Source: Marinomonas spartinae (GTDB lineage Bacteria > Pseudomonadota > Gammaproteobacteria > Pseudomonadales > Marinomonadaceae). From it: 64,000 nucleotides of DNA. The stretch lies in the NCBI RefSeq assembly GCF_900089775.1, contig NZ_FLOB01000012.1, positions 1 to 64,000 on the forward strand, written 5' to 3'. Within the stretch, counting starts at the first letter, position 1, and the number at the start of each line of letters is the position of its first letter. Shown piece by piece: positions 26,885 through 36,085 of this stretch. Below the pieces are notes generated by a model, which was not told the origin of the DNA, ran no database searches, and was given only the letters and a program-made list of their open reading frames with translations. The position numbers were made by a program, and so were the translations under genes.

Positions 26885-27556
26885 ATGCGAATTTTAGTAG
26901 TAGAAGACGATAAAATTCTCGGTGAAGCCATTTGCCAAAGAATGAGTCGAATGGGCCACGGCATCGATCTCGCCACAACCGGTAAAACCGCCCAACAAAT
27001 GCTGGATTTACAGCAATACGACTTATTGTTATTAGACCTCAACTTGCCAGATACAACGGGCAATCACATCCTGGCAAAACTCAGAAAAAAACACGCTCAT
27101 ACCCCCGTCATCATTCTCACGGCTCGTAACCAAGTGGAAGACAGAATTACTCTGCTCGATTTGGGGGCCGACGATTACCTGACTAAGCCCTTTGATTTTG
27201 GCGAATTAGAAGCACGTTGCCGAGCCTTACTGCGTCGAAGTCATGGACAAACCCTCAATACCATTGAATATGGCAACGTCTCGCTTGATCTGGACGCCTG
27301 TAAAGTCACCGTGAATAGCACGCCTATTGATATCAAACAGCGAGAGTTTCGTTTACTGGAAGTCTTTATGACGCATACAGGTAAAGTGCTCAGCAAAGAA
27401 GCATTGATCGAACATCTCTACAATTTTGATGATAACCCTAACACCAGCGTTATCGAAATCTACGTCGCCCGTCTTCGTAAATCGCTCCATGATAGCGACT
27501 TTAAGATTCGTACTATTAGGGGATTAGGTTACCTATTGGAAAAAAGGCATGAGTAA
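26885..27556 (+). CDS. OmpR-family response regulator (TctD-like)
   Basis: A 223-residue response regulator. The receiver domain has acidic Asp8/Asp9, phosphorylation Asp51 in LLLLDLNLP, a conserved Thr79 and Lys101 in TKPFDF. The winged-helix DNA-binding domain (about 125-220) ends RTIRGLGYLLE. Its stop overlaps the kinase start by eight bases. It heads a regulator-kinase-binding-protein operon. The direct-repeat box before the downstream TRAP genes is its probable target. Confidence 0.93.
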   Translation: MRILVVEDDKILGEAICQRMSRMGHGIDLATTGKTAQQMLDLQQYDLLLLDLNLPDTTGNHILAKLRKKHAHTPVIILTARNQVEDRITLLDLGADDYLTKPFDFGELEARCRALLRRSHGQTLNTIEYGNVSLDLDACKVTVNSTPIDIKQREFRLLEVFMTHTGKVLSKEALIEHLYNFDDNPNTSVIEIYVARLRKSLHDSDFKIRTIRGLGYLLEKRHE

Positions 27557-28982
27557 AACTCGATCATTGCGTCGACAATTATTAGTCATGACCTTCATCG
27601 TCTTACTCTTCATCAGTAGCCTCGCGCTCTGGGGAGCACACATTTATGCCAACCGCACCACGAAAATATCCTATGACCGGCTACTTTACGGCGCGGCATT
27701 GCAAATGGCAGAGAATATCACCTTAGTTAACGGCAAAGTCATCATCGACTTACCCATATCGGCCTTTGAGACCCTGTCGTTATCCAGCTCCGACCGAGCC
27801 TTCTATTCTATTATGAATACTCAGTACCAAGTTTTGACTGGCTATAAAGATTTACCGGATATCCCCTTTCCCCAACTCATCAGAGAGTCGCAACAGAATC
27901 AACCGATAAAGCCCCTTTATTATGAATCAAACTACCGTGGTGAGCGGGTGCGTTTTATTATTTTAAGCAAACGATTACTGGAGGCGGATAAGAGCAAAAC
28001 CGTATTTGTAATCGTGGGACAAACCATGGAAGCCCGCGCAAAAGCCGCTAAAGAGTTCAACCAAATCGCCCTGCAGTTTGTTAGTGTCTTTTTCATTATC
28101 ACCATGCTGTTATTACTGTTTGTGATTTGGCAAGTGTTGCGCCCTCTCCAATCCATCAAACAAGCGATAACCGAACGCTCTTCTTTAGATCTGTCGGCAT
28201 TAGATATCCATGTGCCAAGCGAAATCGCACCACTAGTCGGTAGTATTAACTACTTTATGGCCCAGCTCGATAACACCTTACAGCGTTTAGAACGCTTCAC
28301 GGCCGAGTCCGCCCATCAGATTAGAACGCCGCTTGCTGGGCTCATCTCACAAGCCCAAAATGCCTTAGATGAAAAAGATGCGGCCCTTAGAAAACAACAA
28401 CTGGAAAACATATTAGAAAGTAGCCAATTGCTGACCCAAACCGTCAATCAATTGTTAAACAGAGCCACCCTAACACACCGCTTTCAAAGTCACCCCTTCT
28501 CACTCCTATCTTTGGATGAGTTAATCAAAGACACTTGCCGCGAACTTGTTGTCTGGGCATTAGAAAAACACGTCGAAATTGCTTACGTAGGTGACGCTAA
28601 AACCAATATTTTGGGGGATGAATTTGCCCTCAAACAAATGCTGCACAACATCATTGAAAACGCCGTTAAATACAGCCCCGAACATGGCACGGTGGAAGTG
28701 GAATTGATGACCCAATCAACAGCGTCCAATCAAGCATTGTCCAACCAAGCAACGCTGCAAATACGGGATCAGGGGGTTGGTGTCTGTGATGAGGATAAAC
28801 TTCATATCTTCGAGTATTTTTACAGAAGCGCGGATAATGTGGCGGCCGGTTCGGGGATTGGTCTCTCCATTGCCAAAGAGGTAGCAGAGCACCACAAAGC
28901 CGCCTTTCACTTAAAAGATAATCAACCGACAGGGTTAATTGTTGAGATTGTGTTCCTTTGCGTTGAGGAATCAAAACAATGA
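27549..28982 (+). CDS. membrane sensor histidine kinase (TctE-like)
   Basis: A 477-residue sensor kinase. A first membrane segment (about 11-33), a periplasmic domain of about 140 residues, a second membrane segment (about 174-197) and a HAMP linker come before the H-box ESAHQIRTPLAG (His256). The N-box (NIIENAVKYSP), DQGVGV and GSGIGLSIAKEV ATP-site motifs are intact. The periplasmic domain is of the TctE sensory type found near tricarboxylate and related uptake genes. The gene overlaps both neighbours, so the three proteins are made together. Confidence 0.92.
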   Translation: MSKTRSLRRQLLVMTFIVLLFISSLALWGAHIYANRTTKISYDRLLYGAALQMAENITLVNGKVIIDLPISAFETLSLSSSDRAFYSIMNTQYQVLTGYKDLPDIPFPQLIRESQQNQPIKPLYYESNYRGERVRFIILSKRLLEADKSKTVFVIVGQTMEARAKAAKEFNQIALQFVSVFFIITMLLLLFVIWQVLRPLQSIKQAITERSSLDLSALDIHVPSEIAPLVGSINYFMAQLDNTLQRLERFTAESAHQIRTPLAGLISQAQNALDEKDAALRKQQLENILESSQLLTQTVNQLLNRATLTHRFQSHPFSLLSLDELIKDTCRELVVWALEKHVEIAYVGDAKTNILGDEFALKQMLHNIIENAVKYSPEHGTVEVELMTQSTASNQALSNQATLQIRDQGVGVCDEDKLHIFEYFYRSADNVAAGSGIGLSIAKEVAEHHKAAFHLKDNQPTGLIVEIVFLCVEESKQ

Positions 28983-30076
28983 AATATTACTTAGCTTTTT
29001 TGTTTTGCTGTTTTATGGCCTCTGGGGCTGACTCGCACCCGTCCACTCCCTCGCCTTCCAATACAACCAACACCTACAGCTACCCAAGTTTAGCCAAGCA
29101 AACCGTCCTTTTAACGGTTCACGGTGCACTGGATCACGCCCTAATTGCCCCTCTTTTTAGGGCATTTATAACGCAACATCCTCATACTCAGATTCAATAT
29201 ACCCAGTTGAATACCAATGCCCTTTACCAGACCTTTTTAGACGCCCCACAAGAACGGCCAGACATTATGATGAGTCCTGCCATGGATTTACAATTTAAAC
29301 TGGTCAACGATGGCTTCGCTTTACGCAACGACTCACCGCCGCCTCAGTCTCTACCAATGGATTCACAATGGCGACAAGAACTCTTCGGCTTTACTTATGA
29401 GCCCATTGTAATGGTCATCAATACTGACATTCTTACTGGTTCCCCACTGCCCACCAGCCGCGAACAATTACTCACCTTAATACGGGACAAAGATCATCTC
29501 TTAGACGGCAAAATCGGCCTCTTTGATATCAAAAAAATTGGACTTGGCTATTTGGCCTGGTCATACGATAGCCAGCAATCTCGCACCTATGGGCGCTTAT
29601 TAGAAGCGTTTGGCAATCATAAAGCGCAACTCTATACCGACACGCACACCATGCTTGAAGCCTTGTTAAAAGGTGACCTATTTATTGCCTACAATCTTGT
29701 TGGTTCTTATGCTTTTCAATGGAGCAAAAAATACCCGTGGATTGTCACCTTAATGCCCACCGACTACACAAGCATTATCATGCGGACTGCTTTTATCAAC
29801 CGACAGACAACACACCCCAAAACCGCCAAATTTTTTATCGATTTTTTACTGTCTCATCAGGGGCAAAGCTTACTCGAAGCCTCTGGCATCACACCTTTAG
29901 ATCGTCATATAACGGGGCAAAATAGTCGTCAGGCCTTACAAAAATTGCCTCATGGTATTTTCCGCCCAATTCCCTTAGGCCTTGAACTGTTGATCCAAAC
30001 AGACTCCGCTAAAAAGCAGCTCATCTACGATGAATGGGATGAGGCTTTAGGCTCCTCCATGTCCCCGTCTCAATAA
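28979..30076 (+). CDS. periplasmic iron-type ABC binding protein co-encoded with sensor
   Basis: A 365-residue exported solute-binding protein. A signal peptide (about residues 1-18) precedes two lobes typical of the family of iron/sulfate/polyamine ABC binding proteins, with segments such as TYEPIVMVINTDIL and IAYNLVGSYAFQW. Its start overlaps the kinase stop (ATGA). No ABC permease or ATPase is nearby, so it may be a sensing partner for the kinase. The true ligand and any contact with the kinase are inferred only. A chance retention of a transporter relic is the alternative. Confidence 0.85.
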   Translation: MKYYLAFLFCCFMASGADSHPSTPSPSNTTNTYSYPSLAKQTVLLTVHGALDHALIAPLFRAFITQHPHTQIQYTQLNTNALYQTFLDAPQERPDIMMSPAMDLQFKLVNDGFALRNDSPPPQSLPMDSQWRQELFGFTYEPIVMVINTDILTGSPLPTSREQLLTLIRDKDHLLDGKIGLFDIKKIGLGYLAWSYDSQQSRTYGRLLEAFGNHKAQLYTDTHTMLEALLKGDLFIAYNLVGSYAFQWSKKYPWIVTLMPTDYTSIIMRTAFINRQTTHPKTAKFFIDFLLSHQGQSLLEASGITPLDRHITGQNSRQALQKLPHGIFRPIPLGLELLIQTDSAKKQLIYDEWDEALGSSMSPSQ

Positions 30077-30098
30077 TAACAAGAAACGGTCAACCCCA

Positions 30099-30118
30099 TG
30101 AAAGGTTCGTGAAAGGTT
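30099..30118 (+). promoter_or_regulatory. candidate response-regulator box upstream of TAXI-TRAP genes
   Basis: Two exact copies of TGAAAGGTT start 11 bp apart (30099-30107 and 30110-30118), one helical turn. Direct repeats with this spacing are the usual binding pattern of OmpR-family response regulators. It sits 57 bp before the TAXI protein start and after the sensor operon, so the upstream regulator is the natural binder. Confidence 0.65.
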
Positions 30119-30174
30119 TCTGTCATACACTGCCCTAAGGAAAATAACAATAATATCGATCCTTGGAGCATCTT

Positions 30175-31128
30175 ATGTTTATGAAAGCATGGTTTAACAA
30201 AGCCGTTATCGTTGGTGCGCTTTGCAGCACACTGATCGCCACACCCGCCCTTGCCACAGAACGAATCTCTATTGGTACGGGTGGAACCGGTGGTCTCTTT
30301 TACGTCATGGGGGCAGGTATTTCCCAAACCATCAATAAATACATGCCTGACACCACCGCCCGCGCCGAAGTCACGGGGGCATCAATCGAAAACAACTACC
30401 GTGTGGCCGCAGGTCAAATGACGCTGGGGTTATCCTCCTCTTCCACCTTGTACGAAGCCAAACAGGGCATCGGCCCATTTAAAAAAAGCGGGAAATTGGA
30501 TGTGGCGGCTATCGCCTACCTTTATCCGGCGGTCTTACAAGTCGCCACCATTCAAGGCACAGGAGTAAAAGATTTTAAAGATCTAAAAGGCAAACGTGTC
30601 AGTATGGGACCTCCAGGCAGTAACGCCGCTGTTTTAGCCACGCGCTTATTTAAAGAATATGGTGTGTTTAAAGACATTACACCACGCTTTTTATCCTATA
30701 CAGAAGGAGTAAAAGCCTTGATCAATGGCCAAGTAGATGCCGCTGTCGTTTTGGCTGGTGCACCAACAGCATCATTGATTGACTTGGACTCACAACGCCA
30801 CATGACACTCTTGTCAGCCAGTAAAGAAAGTATCGATGCGTTGATCAAGAAATACCCTTTCTACCAAGTTTACTCTTTACCCGCTGGCACCTACCCAGAC
30901 CAGAAAAAAGCCGTCACCATGATCAATGATCCTGCGGTTCTGTTCACCAGTGGCAAAGCCGATCAAACGAAAATTTATAACATTACCAAAGCTATTTTTG
31001 ATCACCTCGACATGCTAAGAAAAGTGCATCCATTGGCGAAAAAAATCTCCCTGAAAACCGCCCCCAATACGCCCATTGCACTGCACCCTGGCGCGAAAAA
31101 ATACTTCGATGAAATGAATAAGCAGTAG
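30175..31128 (+). CDS. TAXI-family TRAP transporter binding protein
   Basis: A 317-residue periplasmic binding protein of the TAXI family. A signal peptide ends at PALA (about residue 25), and the mature opening ERISIGTGGTGGLFYVMGAGI is the family hallmark (GTGGTGGxYY-like). The start at 30175 has TTGGAG six to seven bases upstream; an upstream ATG (30163) lies too early. Ten bases separate it from the permease gene. Known TAXI ligands include glutamate and related dicarboxylates; the ligand here is not known. Confidence 0.93.
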   Translation: MFMKAWFNKAVIVGALCSTLIATPALATERISIGTGGTGGLFYVMGAGISQTINKYMPDTTARAEVTGASIENNYRVAAGQMTLGLSSSSTLYEAKQGIGPFKKSGKLDVAAIAYLYPAVLQVATIQGTGVKDFKDLKGKRVSMGPPGSNAAVLATRLFKEYGVFKDITPRFLSYTEGVKALINGQVDAAVVLAGAPTASLIDLDSQRHMTLLSASKESIDALIKKYPFYQVYSLPAGTYPDQKKAVTMINDPAVLFTSGKADQTKIYNITKAIFDHLDMLRKVHPLAKKISLKTAPNTPIALHPGAKKYFDEMNKQ

Positions 31129-31138
31129 GAGAGTCATC

Positions 31139-33091
31139 ATGGCGAAGACCACACTCAAAGACCTATTGTTTGATACCAAGACGATTGGCAACAAAGAGCG
31201 AACGTGTCTGTCCATCCTATTCAGCGTTATCGCCGTGGTGGTCGCCGGATTGGTGCTCTATGGCGCTTACTATGGGGGGATTACGGCATTGCTATTGAGG
31301 TCGTTATTCTTCTCCCTAGTCTCCGCCTCAGCAATGCTCTTTTTTGCGTTGAAGTATCAACAAACCTGGCTTCGCCTTGGCTTTTACTTATTCGCTGTGA
31401 TTGCTCTTATCCCTGGCCCCTATTTATGGCATAACTATATGGACATCATCATGCGTGGTGCCATTGCTATTCCTCAGGATACTTGGATATTTATTGGCCT
31501 TATCTGTGTTGTTTTTCTGTTTGTCAGAATGGCCGTCGGGTGGGCACTGATTGGCTTAATGACCCTTGCCTTGTTCTATGCCTACTATGGCTACTTAATA
31601 CCGGGAAAATATGGTAATGGTGGTTTCGACATCAGTCGACTCACCTCGACCTTAATGCTTTCTACCGAAGGCATCTATGGCATTCCTATGGGTGTCGCGG
31701 TGGAATATATTTTCCTATTCGGTTTATTCGGCGCCATTTTAACCAAAATAGGCACAGGCGAGGTATTTGTTGATTTAGCCCGAGGCTTAACCGGACGCGT
31801 CCAAGGTGGGCCTGGGTTATCTGCGGCGTTATCCAGCGCGTTACTGGGCTCCTTAAATGGCAGCGCCGTGGCAAACGTCGTCACCACCGGCACCTTTACC
31901 ATTCCATTAATGAAACGGGTAGGTTACAGTGCAAAACTCGCCGGTGCTATTGAAGCCGCCGCGTCGTCTGCTGGACAAATCATGCCTCCCGTCATGGGGG
32001 CCGCAGCCTTCTTAATGGCAGAAATCATCGGCATCCCCTATTCAGAAGTGGCACTGGCAGCGCTTATTCCTGCACTTCTTTATGTTTTAGCCTTAATGAT
32101 CGCTGTCAGACTGGAAGCGGGCCGTTTAAACCTTGAAAGAGATACAGAAGCAGGCTTAAAACTCCTGCTTAGAACCCTCAAAAAGAAAAGCTACTTATTA
32201 TTGCCCCTCGTCGTGCTCATTGGTCTTATGGTTTCTGGTGAGTCCCCCACACAAGCCGCTGTCATGGGGATTTTAGCGGGCTTTTTCGTCAGCCCTTGGA
32301 AAGCAGAAACACGCATCAATATTGTCGATATTATTGCCGCTTGCAAAGAAACATTGATCAATATCCTACCGATTGTCGCAGCGGTAGCATCGGCAGGCGT
32401 CATTATTGGAGTGTTAAACTTAACAGGCTTGGGATTAATGTTGTCTGGGTTGATTATTTCCTTAGGGAATGGGCATTTATGGGCCGTGTTGCTCCTCACC
32501 GCTGGCGCGTCTTTTGTGCTTGGAATGGGCTTGCCAACGTCCGCCGCTTATCTATTATTAGCGGTTCTCGTTGCTCCCGCCATGACACAAATGGGCATGG
32601 CACCATTATCAGCCCATATGTTCATCTTTTACTATGGGTTAGTGTCTGCCATCACACCACCTGTTGCCTTAGCGGCCTATGCCGCCTCCACCATTTCCGG
32701 TGCGGACCCTACCGAAACGGCCATTGAGTCCATGCGTTTGGGCTTTGTGAAACTGTTGGTTCCTTTCTTGTTTGTCACCATGCCAGGCATTCTATTGATT
32801 GGTTCAACCTCCAGCATCATTGCCGCCATTGTGATCGCCGCATTAGCGACAAGTGCCATGAGCATTGGCTTTTCAGGCTGGTTGAAAAACAACTTGAGTT
32901 GGTTCATACGAGGTTTGTACGTTATCGCAGCCATATTGATTGCATGGCCACAAGCCGCAACGGATTTTTCCCCACACATCATCGGCGCGAGACTGCTGGG
33001 GTTAGTGCTGTTCGTTATACTGCTATGTAAAGCTGCCAAAGGGCAAAGCTCGCATCCACATGAGAGCCAACTCGAAAAGTCCACCGCTTAG
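31139..33091 (+). CDS. TRAP transporter fused permease (small plus large subunits)
   Basis: A 650-residue inner-membrane protein with about 16-18 hydrophobic segments. The first quarter corresponds to the small DctQ-like subunit. The rest is DctM-like, with conserved GSLNGSAVANVVTTGTFTIPLMK and ALGMGLPTSAAY-like stretches. Fused permeases are normal partners of TAXI binding proteins. It uses a sodium or proton gradient to import the ligand. A solid terminator follows. Confidence 0.94.
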   Translation: MAKTTLKDLLFDTKTIGNKERTCLSILFSVIAVVVAGLVLYGAYYGGITALLLRSLFFSLVSASAMLFFALKYQQTWLRLGFYLFAVIALIPGPYLWHNYMDIIMRGAIAIPQDTWIFIGLICVVFLFVRMAVGWALIGLMTLALFYAYYGYLIPGKYGNGGFDISRLTSTLMLSTEGIYGIPMGVAVEYIFLFGLFGAILTKIGTGEVFVDLARGLTGRVQGGPGLSAALSSALLGSLNGSAVANVVTTGTFTIPLMKRVGYSAKLAGAIEAAASSAGQIMPPVMGAAAFLMAEIIGIPYSEVALAALIPALLYVLALMIAVRLEAGRLNLERDTEAGLKLLLRTLKKKSYLLLPLVVLIGLMVSGESPTQAAVMGILAGFFVSPWKAETRINIVDIIAACKETLINILPIVAAVASAGVIIGVLNLTGLGLMLSGLIISLGNGHLWAVLLLTAGASFVLGMGLPTSAAYLLLAVLVAPAMTQMGMAPLSAHMFIFYYGLVSAITPPVALAAYAASTISGADPTETAIESMRLGFVKLLVPFLFVTMPGILLIGSTSSIIAAIVIAALATSAMSIGFSGWLKNNLSWFIRGLYVIAAILIAWPQAATDFSPHIIGARLLGLVLFVILLCKAAKGQSSHPHESQLEKSTA

Positions 33092-33130
33092 AGTTTGGCA
33101 TCTGCGACAAAAAGCCCAACAACAGCTATA

Positions 33131-33169
33131 AAAAAGAGGGTGATGATATTGATCATCCGCCCTCTTTTT
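33131..33169. terminator. terminator after TRAP operon
   Basis: Arms AAAAAGAGGG and CCCTCTTTTT flank inner pairing of GATGAT with ATCATC. It works in both directions. A tandem repeat of CTTTCTAACGCA follows (from about 33172 and 33190). Confidence 0.85.
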
Positions 33170-33245
33170 ATCTTTCTAACGCACCTTTACCTTTCTAACG
33201 CAGCCTTATCTTTTGAATACGAGCTGCCGCCCGATTTAGCCACTC

Positions 33246-34481
33246 TCATAGCAATCGTTCACGAGGCGACAGTGCGGTAATCAATTCATTGAATTCACCA
33301 TTCATTGCCTGCATCAGCAATGCCGACGTTGTGGGCCCCAACGTGAACCCTTGATGACCATGGCCAAAGTGAAACCACAAACCTTTATGATTTGGTGCTT
33401 CACCAACAAGGGGCAACATATCTGGCATGCAGGGTCGTGTACCAATCCATTGCGGTTCTTCTATTTGTTTTCCCACATCCATTAATTGATTGAGAGCGTT
33501 GACGCCACGCACTAATTGGCTGGTCTCCGCAGGAGAATCCATCGGTACTAAGGCCGCCCCCGTGGTAATTCTTAGCCCTTGCTTCATGGGGGCTGCTAAC
33601 ACACCATTTGCGGTATCTAAAAAAGGCCGATTTAAATGGGTGGGCATAGCAAAATGCCCATGGTAACCACGTTTGTACACCATTGGAATCTGATAACCAA
33701 AACGTTTCAGTAACTCTGGTGACCAAGGTCCCAAGGCAATCACCACCTGCTCCGCCTCACGTTCGCCATCACTTGTCAGCACACTCCAACCATTCACAGT
33801 ATGCTGCAAAGTATTGGCGTCCCCCGAGACAAAGCTTCCGCCCCGTTCAACGAATAATTCACAATAGGCTTGAGTTAAGCCGCCAGGCGACGAACAACTC
33901 CAACTTTGCGTAAAATGCACCACACCTGCCGGTGCCGCTTTTAACGCGGACTCTTCTTGTTGATAGGCTTTGCCATCCACAATACGCGATGTCACACCAT
34001 ATTCCTGGCGTAAAAATTCGGCTTTTTGGGTCGCTTTTTCAAACTCATCCGATTCACGATAAAACATGGCTAGCCCATCGCGCTGGATAAGATCTTCAGA
34101 GAGAGAATCGCGAATCAACTCCTCATGGTCTGCCGTCGAACGAAACGTCAATTGAGAATAAATTTTCGAGATCTGTGCGTGTTTCTGTGGCGCAGAATGA
34201 CGTAAATAAGACCATAAAGCGGGCGCCATGTTCAGTACGCCATTTAAACGCCAAGTCACATCATTACTGACTTCAAACAGATAATTGAAGAGTTTGGAGA
34301 ACTCCCTAGGTAACGCGTAAGGTTCTGCTGCTTCTACTTGAATAATGCCCGCATTGCCATAACTGGTTTCCAACCCCGCACCTGTTCGGTCCACCAGTGT
34401 GACAGTATGTCCTTGAGCCTGAAGAGCCAAAGCACTGCTCACACCAACCATACCCGCACCCAAAACAAGAAATTCCGCCAT
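33246..34481 (-). CDS. FAD-dependent D-amino-acid dehydrogenase-like oxidoreductase
   Basis: A 411-residue DAO-fold flavoenzyme of the DadA type. FAD is bound by LVLGAGMVGVSSALALQAQGH near the N-terminus. The SYGNAGIIQ stretch and the C-terminal GHGHQGFTLGPTT are typical of DadA-like dehydrogenases. GAGGTAGGA lies just before the ATG at 34481; the open frame continues to 34550 without likeness. It probably oxidises a D-amino acid or related amine to a keto acid with electrons to quinone. Neighbours give no clear substrate. It might be linked to the TAXI-TRAP uptake genes with which it converges. Confidence 0.87.
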   Translation of the reverse strand: MAEFLVLGAGMVGVSSALALQAQGHTVTLVDRTGAGLETSYGNAGIIQVEAAEPYALPREFSKLFNYLFEVSNDVTWRLNGVLNMAPALWSYLRHSAPQKHAQISKIYSQLTFRSTADHEELIRDSLSEDLIQRDGLAMFYRESDEFEKATQKAEFLRQEYGVTSRIVDGKAYQQEESALKAAPAGVVHFTQSWSCSSPGGLTQAYCELFVERGGSFVSGDANTLQHTVNGWSVLTSDGEREAEQVVIALGPWSPELLKRFGYQIPMVYKRGYHGHFAMPTHLNRPFLDTANGVLAAPMKQGLRITTGAALVPMDSPAETSQLVRGVNALNQLMDVGKQIEEPQWIGTRPCMPDMLPLVGEAPNHKGLWFHFGHGHQGFTLGPTTSALLMQAMNGEFNELITALSPRERLL

Positions 34482-34612
34482 ATTCCTACCTCGACATCCT
34501 TTCAGTGAAAAAGCCTTTATCCTATTCACTATAGCAATATAAGTCGCCATTAGTATAAATTAGCTGTCACAATGATGTATCAGCGCATATTTTCACCATA
34601 GGAGACCCCATT

Positions 34613-35038
34613 ATGAGTCTACAGCCCTTCCACCTTGCTATCCCCGTCTATGACGTGCCGCTGGCACGGGCTTTTTATCGCGATGTTTTTGGACTGGAAG
34701 AAGGCCGTTCTGCACCAGAATGGGTAGATTTCAACTTTTTCGGCCATCAGCTCGTCATCCATCATCACCCCAAAATGCCCTATCAAGAACATGCAGGCAC
34801 CAACGCAGTAGACGGACACAATGTGCCTGTTCCACATTTTGGTGTGGTATTAACATGGGAGCAATGGGAAGCGTTGGCAGAACGTTTAACCGCTGAAAAA
34901 ACCGATTTTATCATCGAACCTTATATTCGCTTTAAAGGCCAAGTGGGCGAGCAAGCCACCATGTTCTTCCTCGATCCATGCGGTAATGCCTTGGAATTTA
35001 AAGCCTTTAAAGACATGGGACAGCTGTTCGCGAAATAG
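34613..35038 (+). CDS. VOC-family (glyoxalase-like) protein
   Basis: A 141-residue vicinal-oxygen-chelate protein. Two beta-alpha-beta-beta-beta modules are evident: HLAIPVYDVPLARAFYRDVFGLEEGR and, later, HFGVVLTWEQWEALAERL. Likely metal ligands are His8, a histidine in PHFGVV and Glu in FLDPCGNALEFKAF. A GGAGA site precedes the ATG. The family includes glyoxalases, dioxygenases and resistance proteins; the reaction here is not known. Confidence 0.85.
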   Translation: MSLQPFHLAIPVYDVPLARAFYRDVFGLEEGRSAPEWVDFNFFGHQLVIHHHPKMPYQEHAGTNAVDGHNVPVPHFGVVLTWEQWEALAERLTAEKTDFIIEPYIRFKGQVGEQATMFFLDPCGNALEFKAFKDMGQLFAK

Positions 35039-35060
35039 TACTGGTGACAGATGAGCATAA

Positions 35061-35086
35061 AAAAGGGCTGCGATCGCTCACAGCCC
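35061..35086. terminator. possible terminator between VOC and Hsp20 genes
   Basis: GGGCTG (35065-35070) pairs with CAGCCC (35081-35086), preceded by A residues, so it would work better on the minus strand (A run read as T) after the hsp20 gene. Confidence 0.5.
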
Positions 35087-35112
35087 CGTCATCGTAATAA
35101 GCAATTTATTGC

Positions 35113-35595
35113 TTAGGCTACTTTTACATCCTGTTGTCTTGAGTCTTCTTTTTGATGCTCAAGCACACCATCATTGGCTTGGTTAATGGCAATTTTTCTT
35201 GGTTTCATTGCCTCAGGAATTTCTTTTACCAAGCTGATGGTTAATAGCCCACTTTTTAACTCAGCATTGGTTACCTCAACGTAGTCGGCAAGATTAAACT
35301 TGCGCTCAAACGAGCGGTTTGCAATGCCTTGATGGAGATATCTGTGCTCACCAGCATCCGCTTTTTCACCACGAACGGTTAGCACATTCTTTTCCACTTT
35401 AATGTCCAGGTCGCTTTCCTCAAAACCCGCTAACGCAAGCGAAATAGCATAGCGATTATCATCAACCACTTCGATGTTGTAGGGGGGATAACCGGCAGAC
35501 ACATTATCGCTGGTTAGCGCATTGTCAAGTAAAGAGGCCAAACGATCAAAACCAATGCTACTGCGATAAAGTGGGGTAAAATCAATTGAGTTCAT
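35113..35595 (-). CDS. small heat-shock protein, Hsp20/IbpA family
   Basis: A 160-residue alpha-crystallin-type holdase. The N-terminus FTPLYRSSIGFDRL resembles IbpA/IbpB. The alpha-crystallin domain (about 35-130) has RYAISLALAGFEESDLDIKVEKN and ANRSFERKFNLADYVEV. An AGGAGG site lies ahead of the ATG at 35595; the longer frame from 35634 has none. It binds unfolding proteins in the cytosol under stress. A sigma-32-like promoter sits upstream. Confidence 0.93.
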   Translation of the reverse strand: MNSIDFTPLYRSSIGFDRLASLLDNALTSDNVSAGYPPYNIEVVDDNRYAISLALAGFEESDLDIKVEKNVLTVRGEKADAGEHRYLHQGIANRSFERKFNLADYVEVTNAELKSGLLTISLVKEIPEAMKPRKIAINQANDGVLEHQKEDSRQQDVKVA

Positions 35596-35681
35596 AATAA
35601 ATCCTCCTATTTGAAGCAAAATACTAATCATCAAAAGACGTAACCGAGACTCTCAAGGGAGACGATTCCGTTACATTTTTC

Positions 35682-35710
35682 AAAATAGGTCCATCAAAGG
35701 CATTTTCAAG
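35682..35710 (-). promoter_or_regulatory. sigma-32-type heat-shock promoter
   Basis: On the minus strand CTTGAAA (35710-35704) is followed after 14 bp by CCTATTTT (35689-35682), close to the sigma-32 pattern CTTGAAA then CCCCATnT. It lies 87 bp ahead of the hsp20 start. Confidence 0.7.
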
Positions 35711-35760
35711 GCGGATTTTTAGAAAAAATCGTCATAAATATACCCTTTTTAATAATATCC

Positions 35761-35901
35761 TGAGACCTTTGCAAGATGTCACGAGCGATGCCAAGACGCA
35801 GCAAAAACAGACGAGAAAGCGGAGTTTATAGCTATAAATGAGCATTTTTAGTCTGTTTTTAACAAAGTAATGGCAAGCGCAGTAGGCCTACAAAAGTCTC
35901 A
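35761..35901. repeat. 141-bp hairpin-like intergenic repeat, copy 1
   Basis: The ends TGAGACCTTTGCA and TACAAAAGTCTCA are imperfect inverted repeats. The core TTTATAGCTATAAA (35825-35838) is a perfect palindrome at the exact centre. The arms between are also largely complementary (AAAAACAGAC on the left, GTCTGTTTTT on the right), so the whole element can fold as one long hairpin. It differs from copy 2 at about 13 of 141 positions by eye. No coding capacity. The ends resemble those of IS5-type elements, so it may be a MITE. Bases 35902-36085, up to nfsB, show nothing else. Confidence 0.85.
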
Positions 35902-36085
35902 TCCTATTATCCCATAAACCCAACCCCTCCATGGCCGACATCAAGATAAGAATCTGCACACTGATTCAAGCTATTTCGACAATAGTTCAATAATTACCAT
36001 GTTTTTCTTCAATGCTTTACAAGCTAGTATAAGCGCCATTACACCCGCATAGATCTCGGGCTTTATCCTATTTACGGAGACCATC

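Noticed and set aside
31015-33084. Several long minus-strand frames within the TRAP operon
   Set aside because: They run opposite to intact, well-recognised genes, lack ribosome sites and show no family likeness.
33172-33210. Tandem repeat of CTTTCTAACGCA as a CRISPR or iteron
   Set aside because: Only two imperfect units with no spacer pattern; most likely a local duplication.
34613-35038. VOC gene as a specific glyoxalase I or fosfomycin-resistance enzyme
   Set aside because: Only general family features can be seen; no residue set separates the subfamilies by eye.
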